Assembly: GCA_949751835.1 (NCBI GenBank)
Contig: CATKHK010000055.1
Location: 124,001 to 188,000, forward strand
DNA length: 64,000 nt
DNA from: Blepharisma japonicum
Lineage: Eukaryota; Ciliophora; Heterotrichea; Heterotrichida; Blepharismidae
Reading direction: 5' to 3'
Notes under the pieces: generated by a model
Seen by the model: the letters and a program-made list of their open reading frames with translations, nothing else
Database searches by the model: none
Told to the model about the DNA's origin: nothing
Made by a program: the position numbers and the translations under genes
Shown here: positions 20,980 to 31,997 of the stretch, piece after piece
How the letters are laid out: every line of letters begins with the position of its first letter
How positions within the stretch are numbered: position 1 is the first letter of the stretch

Positions 20980-23900
20980 TTATCTTATGTGTTCTTTGAT
21001 ATTTTCTCCACTAAGAGTTTCGAGCTGAGTCAAAAGCATTTTAGCAATATTCGTAACCGAGTCGTTTTCGTCTTCAAGTGCTTCTGAAACGAAAGGCATT
21101 ATGTCAGGCAACAAAGTAAGATATTCTTTTCCAAGAGTTAGGAGAATTTTGTTGACTGTTAATAAAGAAACACAGCGAACCTCAGGGTTTTCATTTCTTG
21201 AGTTCAAAAGAATCTTGTAGTTGAAGCTTTGCCAAATAGCTTGATCGTGAGTTTCAGTGATCAATGCATGAATGGCTGGCAAAACGTTGGCTTCTGTGTA
21301 CTTTCTATATTTATTCTTAAGCCCAACCATCTTCAATTGATTTGAAAGCGAAACTGAAAGCTTGTCATACCTATCAATAGTCAAAAACTTATCTTTATCA
21401 TGAGCTGAGAGCTTGGCTAAGCACTGCAAAACAATTGAGTTGACTTCTAAATACAATTTTCCTTGATTTCTCTTTCTTTTCTTAGTCTCAACTTGATAAG
21501 CCTCATATATCTTATTTAAAGTATCAATAATAACGTCAAATAAATAAGCATAATAAGAAATAAATAGGCTTTTCAGTTTGTCAGTGAGGGCTGAAGTTAT
21601 AGAAAATAAAGTCAAAAGTCTGTGGAACGAATATTCATCATCTTCAGCCTTCTCCAAACACCAATCTGCTATTTCTGAAAAAGCTGGCTTAAGCTGCTGA
21701 TTTGTTAGCGATAGTGAAAAAGATGAAAAACTATCACTCGTTGTGCTGCTTAAAGCTTTTACTTGATTTAAATCTAACTCATCTTTTAGCTTTTCAGGTA
21801 AAGTTATAGCGTCTTTATAAAAGGCAAATAATGACTCTTTATATATTTCTGCGTCTTGGGAGGTTATTTTTTCACCCAAAATTTTACTCATTTCTATCAA
21901 TCTGATAAGCCCATCAAAATTGTCTTTAAGCCGACCAAGAAGACTATTAAGACAAACTATAATGATTCTAGGTGATATATAAGTGGGTACAAGGCTAAGC
22001 AATTCAGCTGTATCGAATTCTATAGAGCAGAGCTTAAAGACTAACTCTTCTATATGTGGGCTTAAGAAATCCCTAGCTCCTGACATCATATGTTTGATGC
22101 AAGAAAGTGCGCATTCTATAACAACCTCATCATTTTCAGTAAGAATATTAAGAACCTGACTTAAATATGGCTCAATAAAAGGCAAAATGTCAGAAGATTT
22201 AGCACTGAAAAAGACTGAGAAACATAAGCTGCTTGAGCTTCTGATTTCTGAACAAGTTGACTTGGTGAACTCCAGAATAGTTTTTCCATAAAGTTCTAAG
22301 AACTGATTAGGATTTTCATAGGATTTCAGTAGATTATAGGTCGCTAATAGAGTAAGCTGCAAATAAACAGCTTTGGAGTCGTATTTTTCTTTATGCAGCG
22401 CGGATGATTTGTCAGTGTAGAGTTCAAGAATTGCACAAAGTATTGGAATCAAAGAGTGGAATTTATTGTGGTTTGAAAGTTCTAATCTTTTTAAAAGAAA
22501 TTCAAGGGCTTCTTTTTTGACATCAATGTTTGCTCTTTTTTCTGGTTTTTCAAGAATTAATAATAAAGATTTTGAAAGAGTCTCATTATCAAGTGCTCTG
22601 TTAATGCTTTCTAGCAACTTTAACAGCTGTTTTTTAACTGATTTTGCTTGAGAAATCAGTTTTTTATCCCCAGATCCTATGATTTCTTCAGATTTATGCT
22701 TAAGAGTGAATAGGCTGTACAAGAACTCGCTTAAAAGCTGCGATGATTTTTCTTTCTTTTTTGGAATCAAGCTTAAAAATTCCTTTGCATTAAATTCTAA
22801 GTCGAAGAGATCTAAAACTTTAAAATCATTGGTTTTCTTGACCTTTTCAAGATCAAGACTTGAAATAAGGTTATTGAAAGAGCTCAGAATTTCTTCTAGC
22901 GTAAATCTTGATAAGAATTCTTGAGTAATAAACAAATCTTCAATCGTTTGGCATAAATAAGAGACTGCAAGATGCAGATGTGCATTGCCTCCTATTCTGA
23001 TGATGTCTTCTAGCTCATTAATATCAAATGGAATTACTTCAAAAAAGCTAATCAGCTGTGAAACCAGCGTGGTAACTGAAAGCTCAGTATCTACTAAAGA
23101 AGGGACTAAAGCCCTCAAAGCTGCTTTAAAAAGTGTAAACTCATCAGCAGCGTTTTCTTTGCTGGAGCTCACAAATAAGGACTCCATTGCAATAAGAACT
23201 TCTGCAGGCTTGCTGGCTGCAAATCCAGCAAGTGTGTATAACGCTTGCTGCTTTGTTTGCATATTAAATTCAATTTCATTTCTAAAGCTGCTTAGCACAA
23301 TATTCAAGTGATCACCTTTCAGCTCAAATCTGTGCTCAGAAGAAATATGGATCTTCAATGCCAATAAGACAAGCTGCTTTAGATATTCATTTTCTGAAGT
23401 TTGGATACTTTCGTTTAATTTATGAAGCAAGCTAAATAGGCTTTCTATAAGTACTGGAGAGCTTTGTGTATGCTTGTATTGGACTATTTCAAGCAGTGAT
23501 TCTATTTTATCGATATCTGCATTTTTGATAGCTTGTGCTAATAGACTTGCATCAATTGGTAGACTGTCAATAAGATCGTGAACTGCGATAGAATGGGTAC
23601 TGGATAGTCCAGGTAGGATTTTCGTTAAAGTATAAAATAAATTTACTCTTAACTCTGAAGAAAGGCTATGGAACATTTCAAGAGTGACGATTTTGAGGGC
23701 AGCTAATCTAAGCTTTTCTTTTTCAAAAAGTGAAAGGAAAACACTTTCATACTTAAAATTTCCCCAGTTTTTGTATTCACATAGTCTTTCAGTTACCTCA
23801 GTCAGCTCCTCATCAGACTTCGCAGCTTCTAAAAACACTTCTGTTAAATGGTCATTTTTCAGTTTTTTGTGGATGCTCACATATCTAGCTCTATCATAAG

Positions 23901-26451
23901 CAATTTGACTGAAGCCAACACTAATAAGATCAATAACTTCGCTTTGCATCACTTTGGCAACTGCATGCTCAATATAATTTAAATCTTGAGAGATCCCTGC
24001 TTTATATTTTAGCAGCCTCTTAAGCATTTTTTTGATTAATGAAGAATGCTCCTCATATTGTTTAAAATCTGGGCTTTCTTCTATTTCAATCTCAATCTCA
24101 ATTTTGGGAAGTTGCTTTAACAAGAACTGTTCAAGCGCTACAATTGCTGCATTTCTATATATGGAATCTCTTCCCATACTTAATATAATGTATGGATATG
24201 TTTGGAGGAAAGCGTTAAATTGACCAGAATTAGCAGCGATGCATACTGCAAGATGGAGGGATTCTGGGCATTTTTCTGAAATTTCTAGTAAGATTTGTAA
24301 GCTGTATTTGCCAAAATGTTTGGTTAGAAGTCCTTTGCATAGTTCAGAGCCTCTCGGAATAAGATAAATGATCAAACATTTCATTAGTTCTATAGCTTCT
24401 TTACGGACTTGCTCTGATTTTATATTTCTTGCTATAGGGCATGCTCTAATTACAGCTTCAAAAATATCAGTGGCATTATTATCCTTCTCAATAAGCTTCT
24501 GCACTATTAAATGGCTGCTTGAAATAATCTCTTTTGTCAAAAATTCTCTTTTTTTCTCAAGTTCTTCAATTATTTCAGGTACCAAACCTAGTATCACTTG
24601 GCAGTCCAAAAGTTCGGCAACAAATGTATAAATATCACACCAGTGCTGAGAAAGCCACTGTTTTAAATAAATGCATAAGTCTTGGCCTTGGTATCCTTTC
24701 AATATTTGATGATGTTTTGCATTCGATGCAGCATTTTGGCAAAGATCTCTTAGCTCTGGCTTATCATAAGCAAGAAAGATCAGTTTAAGGTGCTCAGAAT
24801 TGATTGCTATGTGAGGTGCAATTTCTACAGTGAGAATTGTGAACAATTTTCTTAAAAGAGCAGTATGTTGAGCTTCATATGAAATAAATTGTGTAAATCT
24901 TTTCAGAATAATTGGATAAAGACTTTCTGGCTCAACTTTAGCCAATTCAGGAACTGAGACTGCCTCTAATAAAATTTCTACGTCATCTTCACTTGATAGC
25001 ATTCCCAAAACCACCTGATAGTATTTGGAAATTTGTGAATTTACTTGGGATAAAGAGTGAAGTCTTATTTCACGAGATGGGTGTCTTAATGCTAACACAA
25101 GTGGAAGATCTGAGTTGGGATCATATGGCATTCCACTCAAACCTTTGGAAATTAAGTCATAAAGCATTGTTTTGCTTTCTCCACCTGGATGTGAAGCACA
25201 AACTTCTTTGACTATTTTTGGGATAATCTCCAAAACCTGGTCTCCATATCTTTGCCATAAATTTGCTAAAACTTTAATAAATCCACCTTTCACCTTATCT
25301 CTTAGTTCTTTTTTGACATTCAAATACTGCATTAGCAATGAATTAAGAATTGCTTCAATTCCAGCTTTCGAATAATTCACTGTAGAGCAAAGTTGAAAAG
25401 TCAGTTCATTAACTTTATCTTTTCCTAAATTATTGATAAATTTTTTCTCAACAGCTTTAACTATTTGTGTGATATCGTGCTTTTGGCTTACATTTGCAAG
25501 CGCTTTGAGAACCTCTTCGCTATAAAATAGATCAATGATATTTTTTGGTAAATTTTGTGTTTTGTGGATATGCATCAGAAGTGAAATTGTAGCTAGACCT
25601 TGTTCGATTTCAGGGCCAGCTGTTTTAAGAATGTCGAGGAATAAAGCTTGCAGATAATGAGGAGAAAAATTTTGTCTTAATGATATTCTGACAGCTAAAG
25701 AGTAGCCTAGCACTTTCTCTTCCTTCGATCCACTTAATACTTCTGATAAGAATGGCAGCAAAATGTAAAGCAGTGAATTGCTCAATGTGCTTATTTTGTG
25801 AATAACATCCAAACAGACAACTCCAGCAAATCTCATATGAATTTGTGATAGCTTCATTTTCCCTATGATCACCTCCAGCAGTGATAAGTCTTGCATACTT
25901 CTTTTTACGATATCACTCCTCAGCATAATATATCCTTGCTGCTGGTGTCTTATCATAAATTCCCATTGACTTCCTTGAAGCTTACAAAGCATTATCATGC
26001 GAGTAAAAAATTTTGTGTCATGATAAGGCAAAAAGCTGGAAAGAAGTTCATCTCTTTGGTATTGATGGATTTTATAAAATCTGACCAGCAATTCAAGAAT
26101 TTTATGGCAGGAAGGGTTAAGGAAATGAGGAGCAAGTAAATGAATGACCTTTGTGAGCTCTTCATCTAGCTTAGATATTTGTGATTTTGTGAGATTATCT
26201 CTGTGTATGTGGGCATTTGCAAAATCTTCTTGGAAAACATCTGAATAGAATGATAAAAATGTGTGGTCAATGCGACGTATTTCTTCTAAACCATTCATTC
26301 CGATCATAAAGATCGTGTCTCTGTCTATTTTGCTTGCGTCTTTTAATTCAAAAAGAAAAGAAGGCTGGGATCCTGATGGTAAAGTCACTTGACGTAGCTG
26401 CTCTAGTTGTCTAGAAAGCTCAGTCATATTAATATTAAATTTTTTGTTCAT
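20980..26451 (-). CDS. UTP10: U3 snoRNP subunit UTP10/HEATR1 (ribosome biogenesis)
   Basis: A single 1823-residue frame, ATG at 26449-26451, no intron and, unusually for this window, not one UGA codon; its seven or so Trp are all UGG. The N-terminus is diagnostic for UTP10/HEATR1: L-S-R-Q-L-E-Q-L-R, A-S-K-I-D-R-D-T-I-F-M-I-G-M-N-G-L-E-E, H-F-L-N-P-S-C-H-K-I-L-E-L-L-V-R-F-Y-K-I-H and F-L-P-Y-H-D-T-K-F-F-T-R. The rest is a HEAT-repeat solenoid ending in the typical C-terminal region (N-E-N-P-E-V-R, L-P-F-V-S-E-A-L-E-D-E). It belongs to the t-UTP/UtpA part of the small-subunit processome, acting on pre-rRNA in the nucleolus. Family members are 1700-2100 residues, so this is full length. It starts only 32 bp from the divergent carbonic-anhydrase-like gene. 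Confidence 0.95.
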   Translation of the reverse strand: MNKKFNINMTELSRQLEQLRQVTLPSGSQPSFLFELKDASKIDRDTIFMIGMNGLEEIRRIDHTFLSFYSDVFQEDFANAHIHRDNLTKSQISKLDEELTKVIHLLAPHFLNPSCHKILELLVRFYKIHQYQRDELLSSFLPYHDTKFFTRMIMLCKLQGSQWEFMIRHQQQGYIMLRSDIVKRSMQDLSLLEVIIGKMKLSQIHMRFAGVVCLDVIHKISTLSNSLLYILLPFLSEVLSGSKEEKVLGYSLAVRISLRQNFSPHYLQALFLDILKTAGPEIEQGLATISLLMHIHKTQNLPKNIIDLFYSEEVLKALANVSQKHDITQIVKAVEKKFINNLGKDKVNELTFQLCSTVNYSKAGIEAILNSLLMQYLNVKKELRDKVKGGFIKVLANLWQRYGDQVLEIIPKIVKEVCASHPGGESKTMLYDLISKGLSGMPYDPNSDLPLVLALRHPSREIRLHSLSQVNSQISKYYQVVLGMLSSEDDVEILLEAVSVPELAKVEPESLYPIILKRFTQFISYEAQHTALLRKLFTILTVEIAPHIAINSEHLKLIFLAYDKPELRDLCQNAASNAKHHQILKGYQGQDLCIYLKQWLSQHWCDIYTFVAELLDCQVILGLVPEIIEELEKKREFLTKEIISSSHLIVQKLIEKDNNATDIFEAVIRACPIARNIKSEQVRKEAIELMKCLIIYLIPRGSELCKGLLTKHFGKYSLQILLEISEKCPESLHLAVCIAANSGQFNAFLQTYPYIILSMGRDSIYRNAAIVALEQFLLKQLPKIEIEIEIEESPDFKQYEEHSSLIKKMLKRLLKYKAGISQDLNYIEHAVAKVMQSEVIDLISVGFSQIAYDRARYVSIHKKLKNDHLTEVFLEAAKSDEELTEVTERLCEYKNWGNFKYESVFLSLFEKEKLRLAALKIVTLEMFHSLSSELRVNLFYTLTKILPGLSSTHSIAVHDLIDSLPIDASLLAQAIKNADIDKIESLLEIVQYKHTQSSPVLIESLFSLLHKLNESIQTSENEYLKQLVLLALKIHISSEHRFELKGDHLNIVLSSFRNEIEFNMQTKQQALYTLAGFAASKPAEVLIAMESLFVSSSKENAADEFTLFKAALRALVPSLVDTELSVTTLVSQLISFFEVIPFDINELEDIIRIGGNAHLHLAVSYLCQTIEDLFITQEFLSRFTLEEILSSFNNLISSLDLEKVKKTNDFKVLDLFDLEFNAKEFLSLIPKKKEKSSQLLSEFLYSLFTLKHKSEEIIGSGDKKLISQAKSVKKQLLKLLESINRALDNETLSKSLLLILEKPEKRANIDVKKEALEFLLKRLELSNHNKFHSLIPILCAILELYTDKSSALHKEKYDSKAVYLQLTLLATYNLLKSYENPNQFLELYGKTILEFTKSTCSEIRSSSSLCFSVFFSAKSSDILPFIEPYLSQVLNILTENDEVVIECALSCIKHMMSGARDFLSPHIEELVFKLCSIEFDTAELLSLVPTYISPRIIIVCLNSLLGRLKDNFDGLIRLIEMSKILGEKITSQDAEIYKESLFAFYKDAITLPEKLKDELDLNQVKALSSTTSDSFSSFSLSLTNQQLKPAFSEIADWCLEKAEDDEYSFHRLLTLFSITSALTDKLKSLFISYYAYLFDVIIDTLNKIYEAYQVETKKRKRNQGKLYLEVNSIVLQCLAKLSAHDKDKFLTIDRYDKLSVSLSNQLKMVGLKNKYRKYTEANVLPAIHALITETHDQAIWQSFNYKILLNSRNENPEVRCVSLLTVNKILLTLGKEYLTLLPDIMPFVSEALEDENDSVTNIAKMLLTQLETLSGENIKEHIR

Positions 26452-26483
26452 ATATATAGATAATTTAGCTAAGATAAAGGGGA

Positions 26484-27287
26484 ATGCTGAAATTCTTTCT
26501 ATTTACAGTAATAAGCACCTTTTCATTGGCATGGGATTATAAGAATGGAGGAAGTGATTGAACTGATACATGCTCATCTGGAACTAAACAATCCCCTATC
26601 GACCTTAAAGCTCAATCTGCAACTGCTATTAATATTACCTCAAGTTCAATAAGTCAGCTGAACCTAGTTTATAAATCACACCCTGAAAATGGGACATTTG
26701 AAGATCAAACTTACACAATTGATGGAAATTTTTTGAATCTAACCGAAATAAGCGGACGTGTAACAATCTTCATGAAATCGCAATCCATTTCCTTCCACGC
26801 TCCCTCAGAGCACACCATAAATGGCTATCAATTCGATCTTGAGCTGCAGATTTTATCAACTAACTCTCGCGGATACATTTATAATCAGCAGACTGTTGTT
26901 TTTTTCAGGCTTGGAGAAGATGATAATTCTTTTATTGATAAAGTTATTAGGGCTTATGGCAAGACTACAGAGATTGATTTATCTGATTTATTCGGAGGAA
27001 GAAGCTCATTAAATCATTATTACAGCTATGAAGGATCACTTACATATCCTCCATGCACTGAAGGTGTGACATGGTACATATGGGCTGAAATCCAAGAAAT
27101 CAGTCTTAGCCAGCTTTCTTTCTTTACAGACCAATGGGCTGGAAATCAAAATTTTGCTGGGGGCAGAGGAAATAATCGAAAAATCCAAAACTTGAATAAA
27201 AGGGCAATCAATCTTTATGAAGGTGCAGATGACTCTGGTGAAAAGTTGTTTTATTTTTCAGTTCTTTTCTTTGCTCTACTTTATTAG
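26484..27287 (+). CDS. Secreted alpha-carbonic-anhydrase-like protein, zinc site degenerate
   Basis: 267 residues, ATG 26484-26486, TAG 27285-27287; one UGA-Trp in G-S-D-W-T, the others UGG. A signal peptide (residues 1-16) precedes an alpha-CA fold: Q-S-P-I-D-L, F-H-A-P-S-E-H-T-I-N-G, R-A-Y-G-K-T, L-T-Y-P-P-C-T-E-G-V-T-W. Canonical zinc ligands come from H-F-H and E-L-H-L-V-H. Here the first His is Ser103, the second is kept as His105, and the third is Gln122 (E-L-Q-I-L-S), so two of three ligands are gone. The fold looks intact, as in animal CA-related proteins. The hydrophobic C-terminus (L-F-Y-F-S-V-L-F-F-A-L-L-Y) after a D-D-S-G stretch could be a GPI-anchor signal. Catalytic CO2 hydration is therefore unlikely; a binding role is inferred. 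Confidence 0.9.
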
Positions 27288-27335
27288 CATTTTCTATTAA
27301 GATATTTAAATATATTTCAAAAGTATTGTCTTATT

Positions 27336-29300
27336 TTATATTATAGAGTTTATAAACTTTAATTTTGTGCTTTCATCTACAGATATCTCTGAGATGACTT
27401 CTTTTAGGCATTTCTTTTCATGTTTCGACATAAATTTCATGTTTTTACTGAAGTCATGAGTATTGGACAGTTCAATAATAAATTTAGTTAATCATTCGCT
27501 ATCATTTTTGGCATTTTGATATATAGCTTTGATTATCTTTGAAAGAACATCTGGATTCATTGGTGTGTTTTTGTATATCAAACTAATTTCTTCTATTGGG
27601 AAATTCTATATAGAAAATACGTGTATAAAGTTATAAATTTGGTTGCAATCTGATCGAAATGAGTTTATGTTACTTTCAAATTCTGTAGAGCTTATTTTTC
27701 TAGAGTTATTACGCCTTGAAGACTCTTTTTCAGCCATTGCTAGCGCATCATCAACAAATTTCTTTCGGCTTTGAGAAGAATCGTTGTCCTGCTTAGGCAT
27801 TGCTTTTGTTTCTTCAATTTCATTTTTACTGCTTTTTGTTTTTGCATCAACTTTTGGCTTTGTATTATCGATTTTAATTTCTTCGAGAGAAGCCTGTGAT
27901 TTTTTTTTAAATTTTATTGCTAAGTCCATATAATTGTCAAAATCTTTTTTTGCAGCTAAATTAGAAGGCTCAAATTCCGTTACTTTTTTCATATGTCTTG
28001 CAGCATTCGCATAGTCTCCAGTATTTCCTTCTGCTTTTCCTAATCTATAAAAGGCTTTTGTATTTAAAGGGTCAAGTTTTAGAACACATTGTGTATCATA
28101 TAATACTTTATTTCAGGACTCCAGTTTTGTGTATACCAAAGCTCTATTGTTAAACAAGTTAACTAAAAGGGTTGATAATCTTTTATCTTCTATGATTATT
28201 TCCTGGCTTATGTTTTTCTCTAAAATTTCAATTGCACCAGAAAACTCGATTATTGCACCCTCTAATTGGCCTCTTTTAAACAGCTGATTACCTGCCTCTT
28301 TCATTTTTTCAATTTGATTGATAAGCGATTCTTTATCCACTAATTCTTTTATGCTTTCTTCTTCAACAATTTCTTTTGCAACTTTTAAAACTCTTTGCAG
28401 AGCTTCTTGGACTCTAGAATCATCTGGACTCAATTCAGCTGCTTTTTTAAAATCTTCTAAAGAGTCAATAAAATTATTTAACCTTTCTAAGGAGAGTCCT
28501 CTATTTAAGTATGCTTCAAGTTTTAGTTTTACATCAGCATATTTTGAATTGATAACTAGATTCAAGCATTCAATTTCCTTATTATAGTCCCTAAGCTTGC
28601 AGTAGCATGATGCAATGCTAATATAAATTTTGCATTTTTCATTGCTCAATGAATAAATATCCTTCGGAGTCAAATTAATCAAATCATGAAGAGTAATATC
28701 ATAAATATGCTTGGCTTCTTCATATTTTCCTTCATTAAACAAGTTTTCAGCCTTTTTTTCTTGTTCATAGCAAATTTGAAGTATTTGATTGATAAATAAA
28801 TCGTCGTCAAATTCTTCAATTTTTACCTCATAATTCACAGTATCCTCGATTTTTGTAGCAGTGAGCTCAAGGGGTTTCTCATTTTTTTTGATTTTAATCT
28901 TTGAAAGTTCTTCTGTGCATATTTGCAAGTCATTTTGTATTTCGCTATTGTTTGGCTCAATCTTTAAAGCAGATCCAAAATCTTTAGATGCTTTGCTATA
29001 TTCTTTTAAAGCAAGATAAGCTTTTCCTCGTCTGGCGTAGGCTTTGGCATAATTAGACTTCAAATGAATAGCTTTGTCGCAATCTTCTATTGCGTTCTCA
29101 TATTTCTTTAATTTTATGTAAGCCAGAGATCGATTACAGAAAATAGCTGGATTTGTGGGCTGGTAAAATTCAGCAATATTGTAACAATCTATAGCATTTT
29201 CATAGTCTCCAGAATGCAAAAACGCATTTCCTTTTTCCTTTTCTTCTTCAGACTGCTTAAGATTTATGTCTTCAATAGTCACATCTATGCTTTCTACCAT
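27336..29300 (-). CDS. SPAG1/RPAP3-like TPR co-chaperone
   Basis: 649 residues, ATG 29298-29300, a 15-nt intron at 27606-27620 (gtattttctatatag), TAA at 27336-27338, and UGA-Trp at 28113 and in the last exon. Three TPR clusters are visible: residues about 17-130 (E-K-G-N-A-F-L-H-S-G-D-Y-E-N-A-I, A-Y-A-R-R-G-K-A-Y), 185-300, and 330-450 (A-G-N-Q-L-F-K-R-G-Q-L-E-G-A-I). Lys/Asn/Arg carboxylate-clamp residues are present in the first. After a Ser/Lys-rich linker, the C-terminus reads as an RPAP3_C domain (S-F-R-S-D-C-N-Q-I-Y-N-F-I through M-S-K-H-E-K-K-C-L-K-E-V). TPRs plus RPAP3_C is the layout of SPAG1 and RPAP3, which link Hsp90/Hsp70 to R2TP; SPAG1 assembles axonemal dyneins, fitting a ciliated cell. 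Choosing between the two is not possible here. Confidence 0.87.
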
Positions 29301-29375
29301 TTTATTTGAGGCTAGCTAATAATTAAATGCGATATCATTTTGAGATTTATATAAAATTATAACTATACCAACCTA

Positions 29376-29978
29376 TTAATTTAATATTGTTTGAGGGGTG
29401 GGGCTAGTTCCCATACTTCTAAAAAAATCATATACAATTTTCCCCATATTTTTTTGCTCAGGAGTTAAAATTTGCTTAGGGTTAGTTTTGATGGAATCAA
29501 GCCATCCTATAAAATCTTTGAAATTTTGTTTATACACCTAAATAGTAACTACAGCTTTTTCCGAAAAAAGGTGAATTAACTGTAAGTTCCCAATATCTTG
29601 TCCAAGCTCCTTTTCAGATAGATCTTCTGGTCTAAGATTTATTAAAAATCTGTTACTCTTGTAATACACTTCTACATATACCATTTGAAACTTTTTCTTT
29701 GAAACACATATTCCAAGAACCCTTACATAAGAATGCTTAGATTCAATAAACGTTCCTCTGAAGCATCTCACTTCCATAGGAACAAATAGCGGAATTATTT
29801 CTTTTAGCTTTTCAAGAGTTCGAGCCGCCTTAAATTCACCTGTATAATCAAAAATTTTTACCTTATTATCTTTAAACTTGTTTATTTTTGGCATAGGCTT
29901 TTTAGTCGAATCTTCACTATCCTTATCATTAGAACTCTTAAAAGTGCATGCTTCAAATAAATTCTCAGTATTTCCCAT
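29376..29978 (-). CDS. Hypothetical protein with MGN myristoylation-like start
   Basis: 195 residues in two exons: ATG 29976-29978, a 15-nt intron at 29538-29552 (gtagttactatttag) between whole codons, TAA at 29376-29378. Without the intron the frame would end 53 codons early. It begins M-G-N-T-E-N, a possible N-myristoylation site. The middle alternates strands and basic residues (V-R-C-F-R-G-T-F, Y-V-R-V-L-G-I-C-V, Q-M-V-Y-V-E-V-Y-Y), like a small beta domain, and the C-terminus is helical. I do not recognise a family. It lies 75 bp from the SPAG1-like gene on the same strand. Confidence 0.65.
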
Positions 29979-30096
29979 GATATATCTATATTAATACATA
30001 ACAAAATAGTAGTAATTTACAGAGCTCTTTAAACATAGTTTATTTAAATTATTCTATTTAATTTTAAGATGCGTGATATAAATATAGTCGTTACTA

Positions 30097-31929
30097 ATGT
30101 TAATTTTCTTATTAATTGTATCAGTTTGGGCACGCTCATATCCGCTTTATACATGGGTTCAGATTACACACATGGAAGGATTAGTCCCTTTGCCTAGAGG
30201 AGGCCACACAATGTCAACAATAGGTAGGGTTTTGTACATTTTTGGAGGATGTGATGTCACTATGCAATGCTTTAATGACCTGCATACCTTTAATACAGAA
30301 ACTTTCACTTGGTCAAGGCTGAACTCAACAGGAGATCGTCCAAGTAAGAGAGGTGGCCACTCAGCTGTGGTATTGGGCACACGAATAATCATTTTTGGTG
30401 GATCCTCACAAAGTCTGGATTATAATGATCTTTATGAGTACGATGCAGTTAATGACCACTGGAAAAACTTATTGCCTGAAGGAGAAAGGCCTTCTGGGAG
30501 GAGCAACCATGCTGCAGGGGTTGATGCAGATGGAAATATGATTGTTTTTGGAGGCTACAACTCAAGAGGGTATTTAAACGATGTGTGGCTCTATTCTCCT
30601 TCAAATAATGTATGGATCACTTATCAGACTTCAGGAGATGCACCCACACCAAGAGAATTGCTATCTATGAATATTGTCCTGAAACAAGCTTATACTTTTG
30701 GTGGATTCCACGAAGGAGGAGTTAGCTCAGAAATGTACATGCTTGATGCTGAGCTAATGGTATGGCAGCAGCTTAAAGATGATGGTTACATCCCAGAGCC
30801 AAGAGAAGGCCATGCTGCAGTCAGAATTGGAGATTTTCTATTTTTAATTGGAGGCTGCGATTATGGGCTCACTACTTGTTATAACGACGTGTATGTGCTT
30901 GATTTATTGACTCTATGATGGACCAAACTGGAGCATAAAGAATTCACTCCTCAGCCTGCACTTAAAGAGAGACACGCAGCTACAAATGTCGGTGAAAACA
31001 TTTATGTCTTTGGAGGGTGCTATTTAGGAAACCATTGTTTTAATGATCTCATGCTGATTAATACAGGACTTGAATGTCTTAATGATTGCAATGATAATGG
31101 TGTATGCAGAGGAGATATTTGTGTGTGCGATAAAGGATATATGGGAAATGAATGTGAAATAAAGCCAAAATGCTATGCTAATTGCCTAAACAGAGGACTA
31201 TGCACGAGTTCTGCTAAATGTGATTGCTACCCTGGATATAAAGGTGCTATTTGTGAATATGAATCAAATTGTCCGAATAATTGTACTAGCATTTTAAATG
31301 GAGTTTGTCAGCCAAATGGTGAGTGTCTTTGCAATCTTGGATATTCTGGGTCTTCTTGCACTTGCGATTGTGTCAATGGAGTTTGCCATGATGGAGGCTG
31401 CATATGTGAAGTAGGATGGAGAGGGTCAATTTGCAATATTAAAATAGAAGAAGAGTCTGAATCGGTATCAGAAGAAAGCCAAAGTGATACTCAAGAAGAA
31501 AATAGCAATACAGAAGAGTCAAGTGACACTCAAGAAAACAATTCAGATAATTTGACTGATTTGAATAATGATGAAAATTCTACTGAAACAAGCTCTGGAG
31601 TTTTCATACAAAAACTTCTAGTAAGTAATCTGGATAATAATTCTCCAGTATTTACACAAATGAGTATTAAATCAGAAATGCCTTTATCAAGTGAATGTGC
31701 AAATGATTGCAATGGGAACGGAAAGTGCATTAATCAAGAATGCTATTGCAATAATGGATGGACTGGAAATCTTTGCAATACAAAAATTGGCAATAAAGAA
31801 GGATATCCAATGACAATAGCTTCAATGCTTACTTTTGGCTTTATAATTGCTGGAGCTGTCATTGGATTTTGTTATTTTGGGTGGAAAAATATAGTAAGAG
31901 AGCCTGAAGAATTTAATCTTATAAATTAA
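30097..31929 (+). CDS. Kelch-EGF single-pass membrane protein
   Basis: 610 residues, ATG 30097-30099, TAA 31927-31929, no intron. One UGA (30916) sits next to a UGG, giving W-W-T-K. A short signal peptide (M-L-I-F-L-L-I-V-S-V-W-A) leads into six Kelch blades, residues about 20-320, with repeated Y-I-F-G-G-C-D, I-I-F-G-G-S-S, I-V-F-G-G-Y-N, F-L-I-G-G-C-D, Y-V-F-G-G-C-Y and P-R-E-G-H-A-A patterns. EGF-like modules follow (C-N-D-N-G-V-C-R-G-D-I-C-V-C and four more). Then come an acidic Ser/Glu/Asp linker, one further EGF, a transmembrane helix (I-A-S-M-L-T-F-G-F-I-I-A-G-A-V-I-G) and a short cytoplasmic tail. The order resembles the ectodomains of attractin and MEGF8, without their CUB domain. 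A cell-surface receptor or adhesion role is inferred. Confidence 0.9.
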
Positions 31930-31997
31930 TTTTATTATATATTATAAGCAAATTTATATGCATTTAAATAAAACATTTACTTTTATTATGCTATTCA

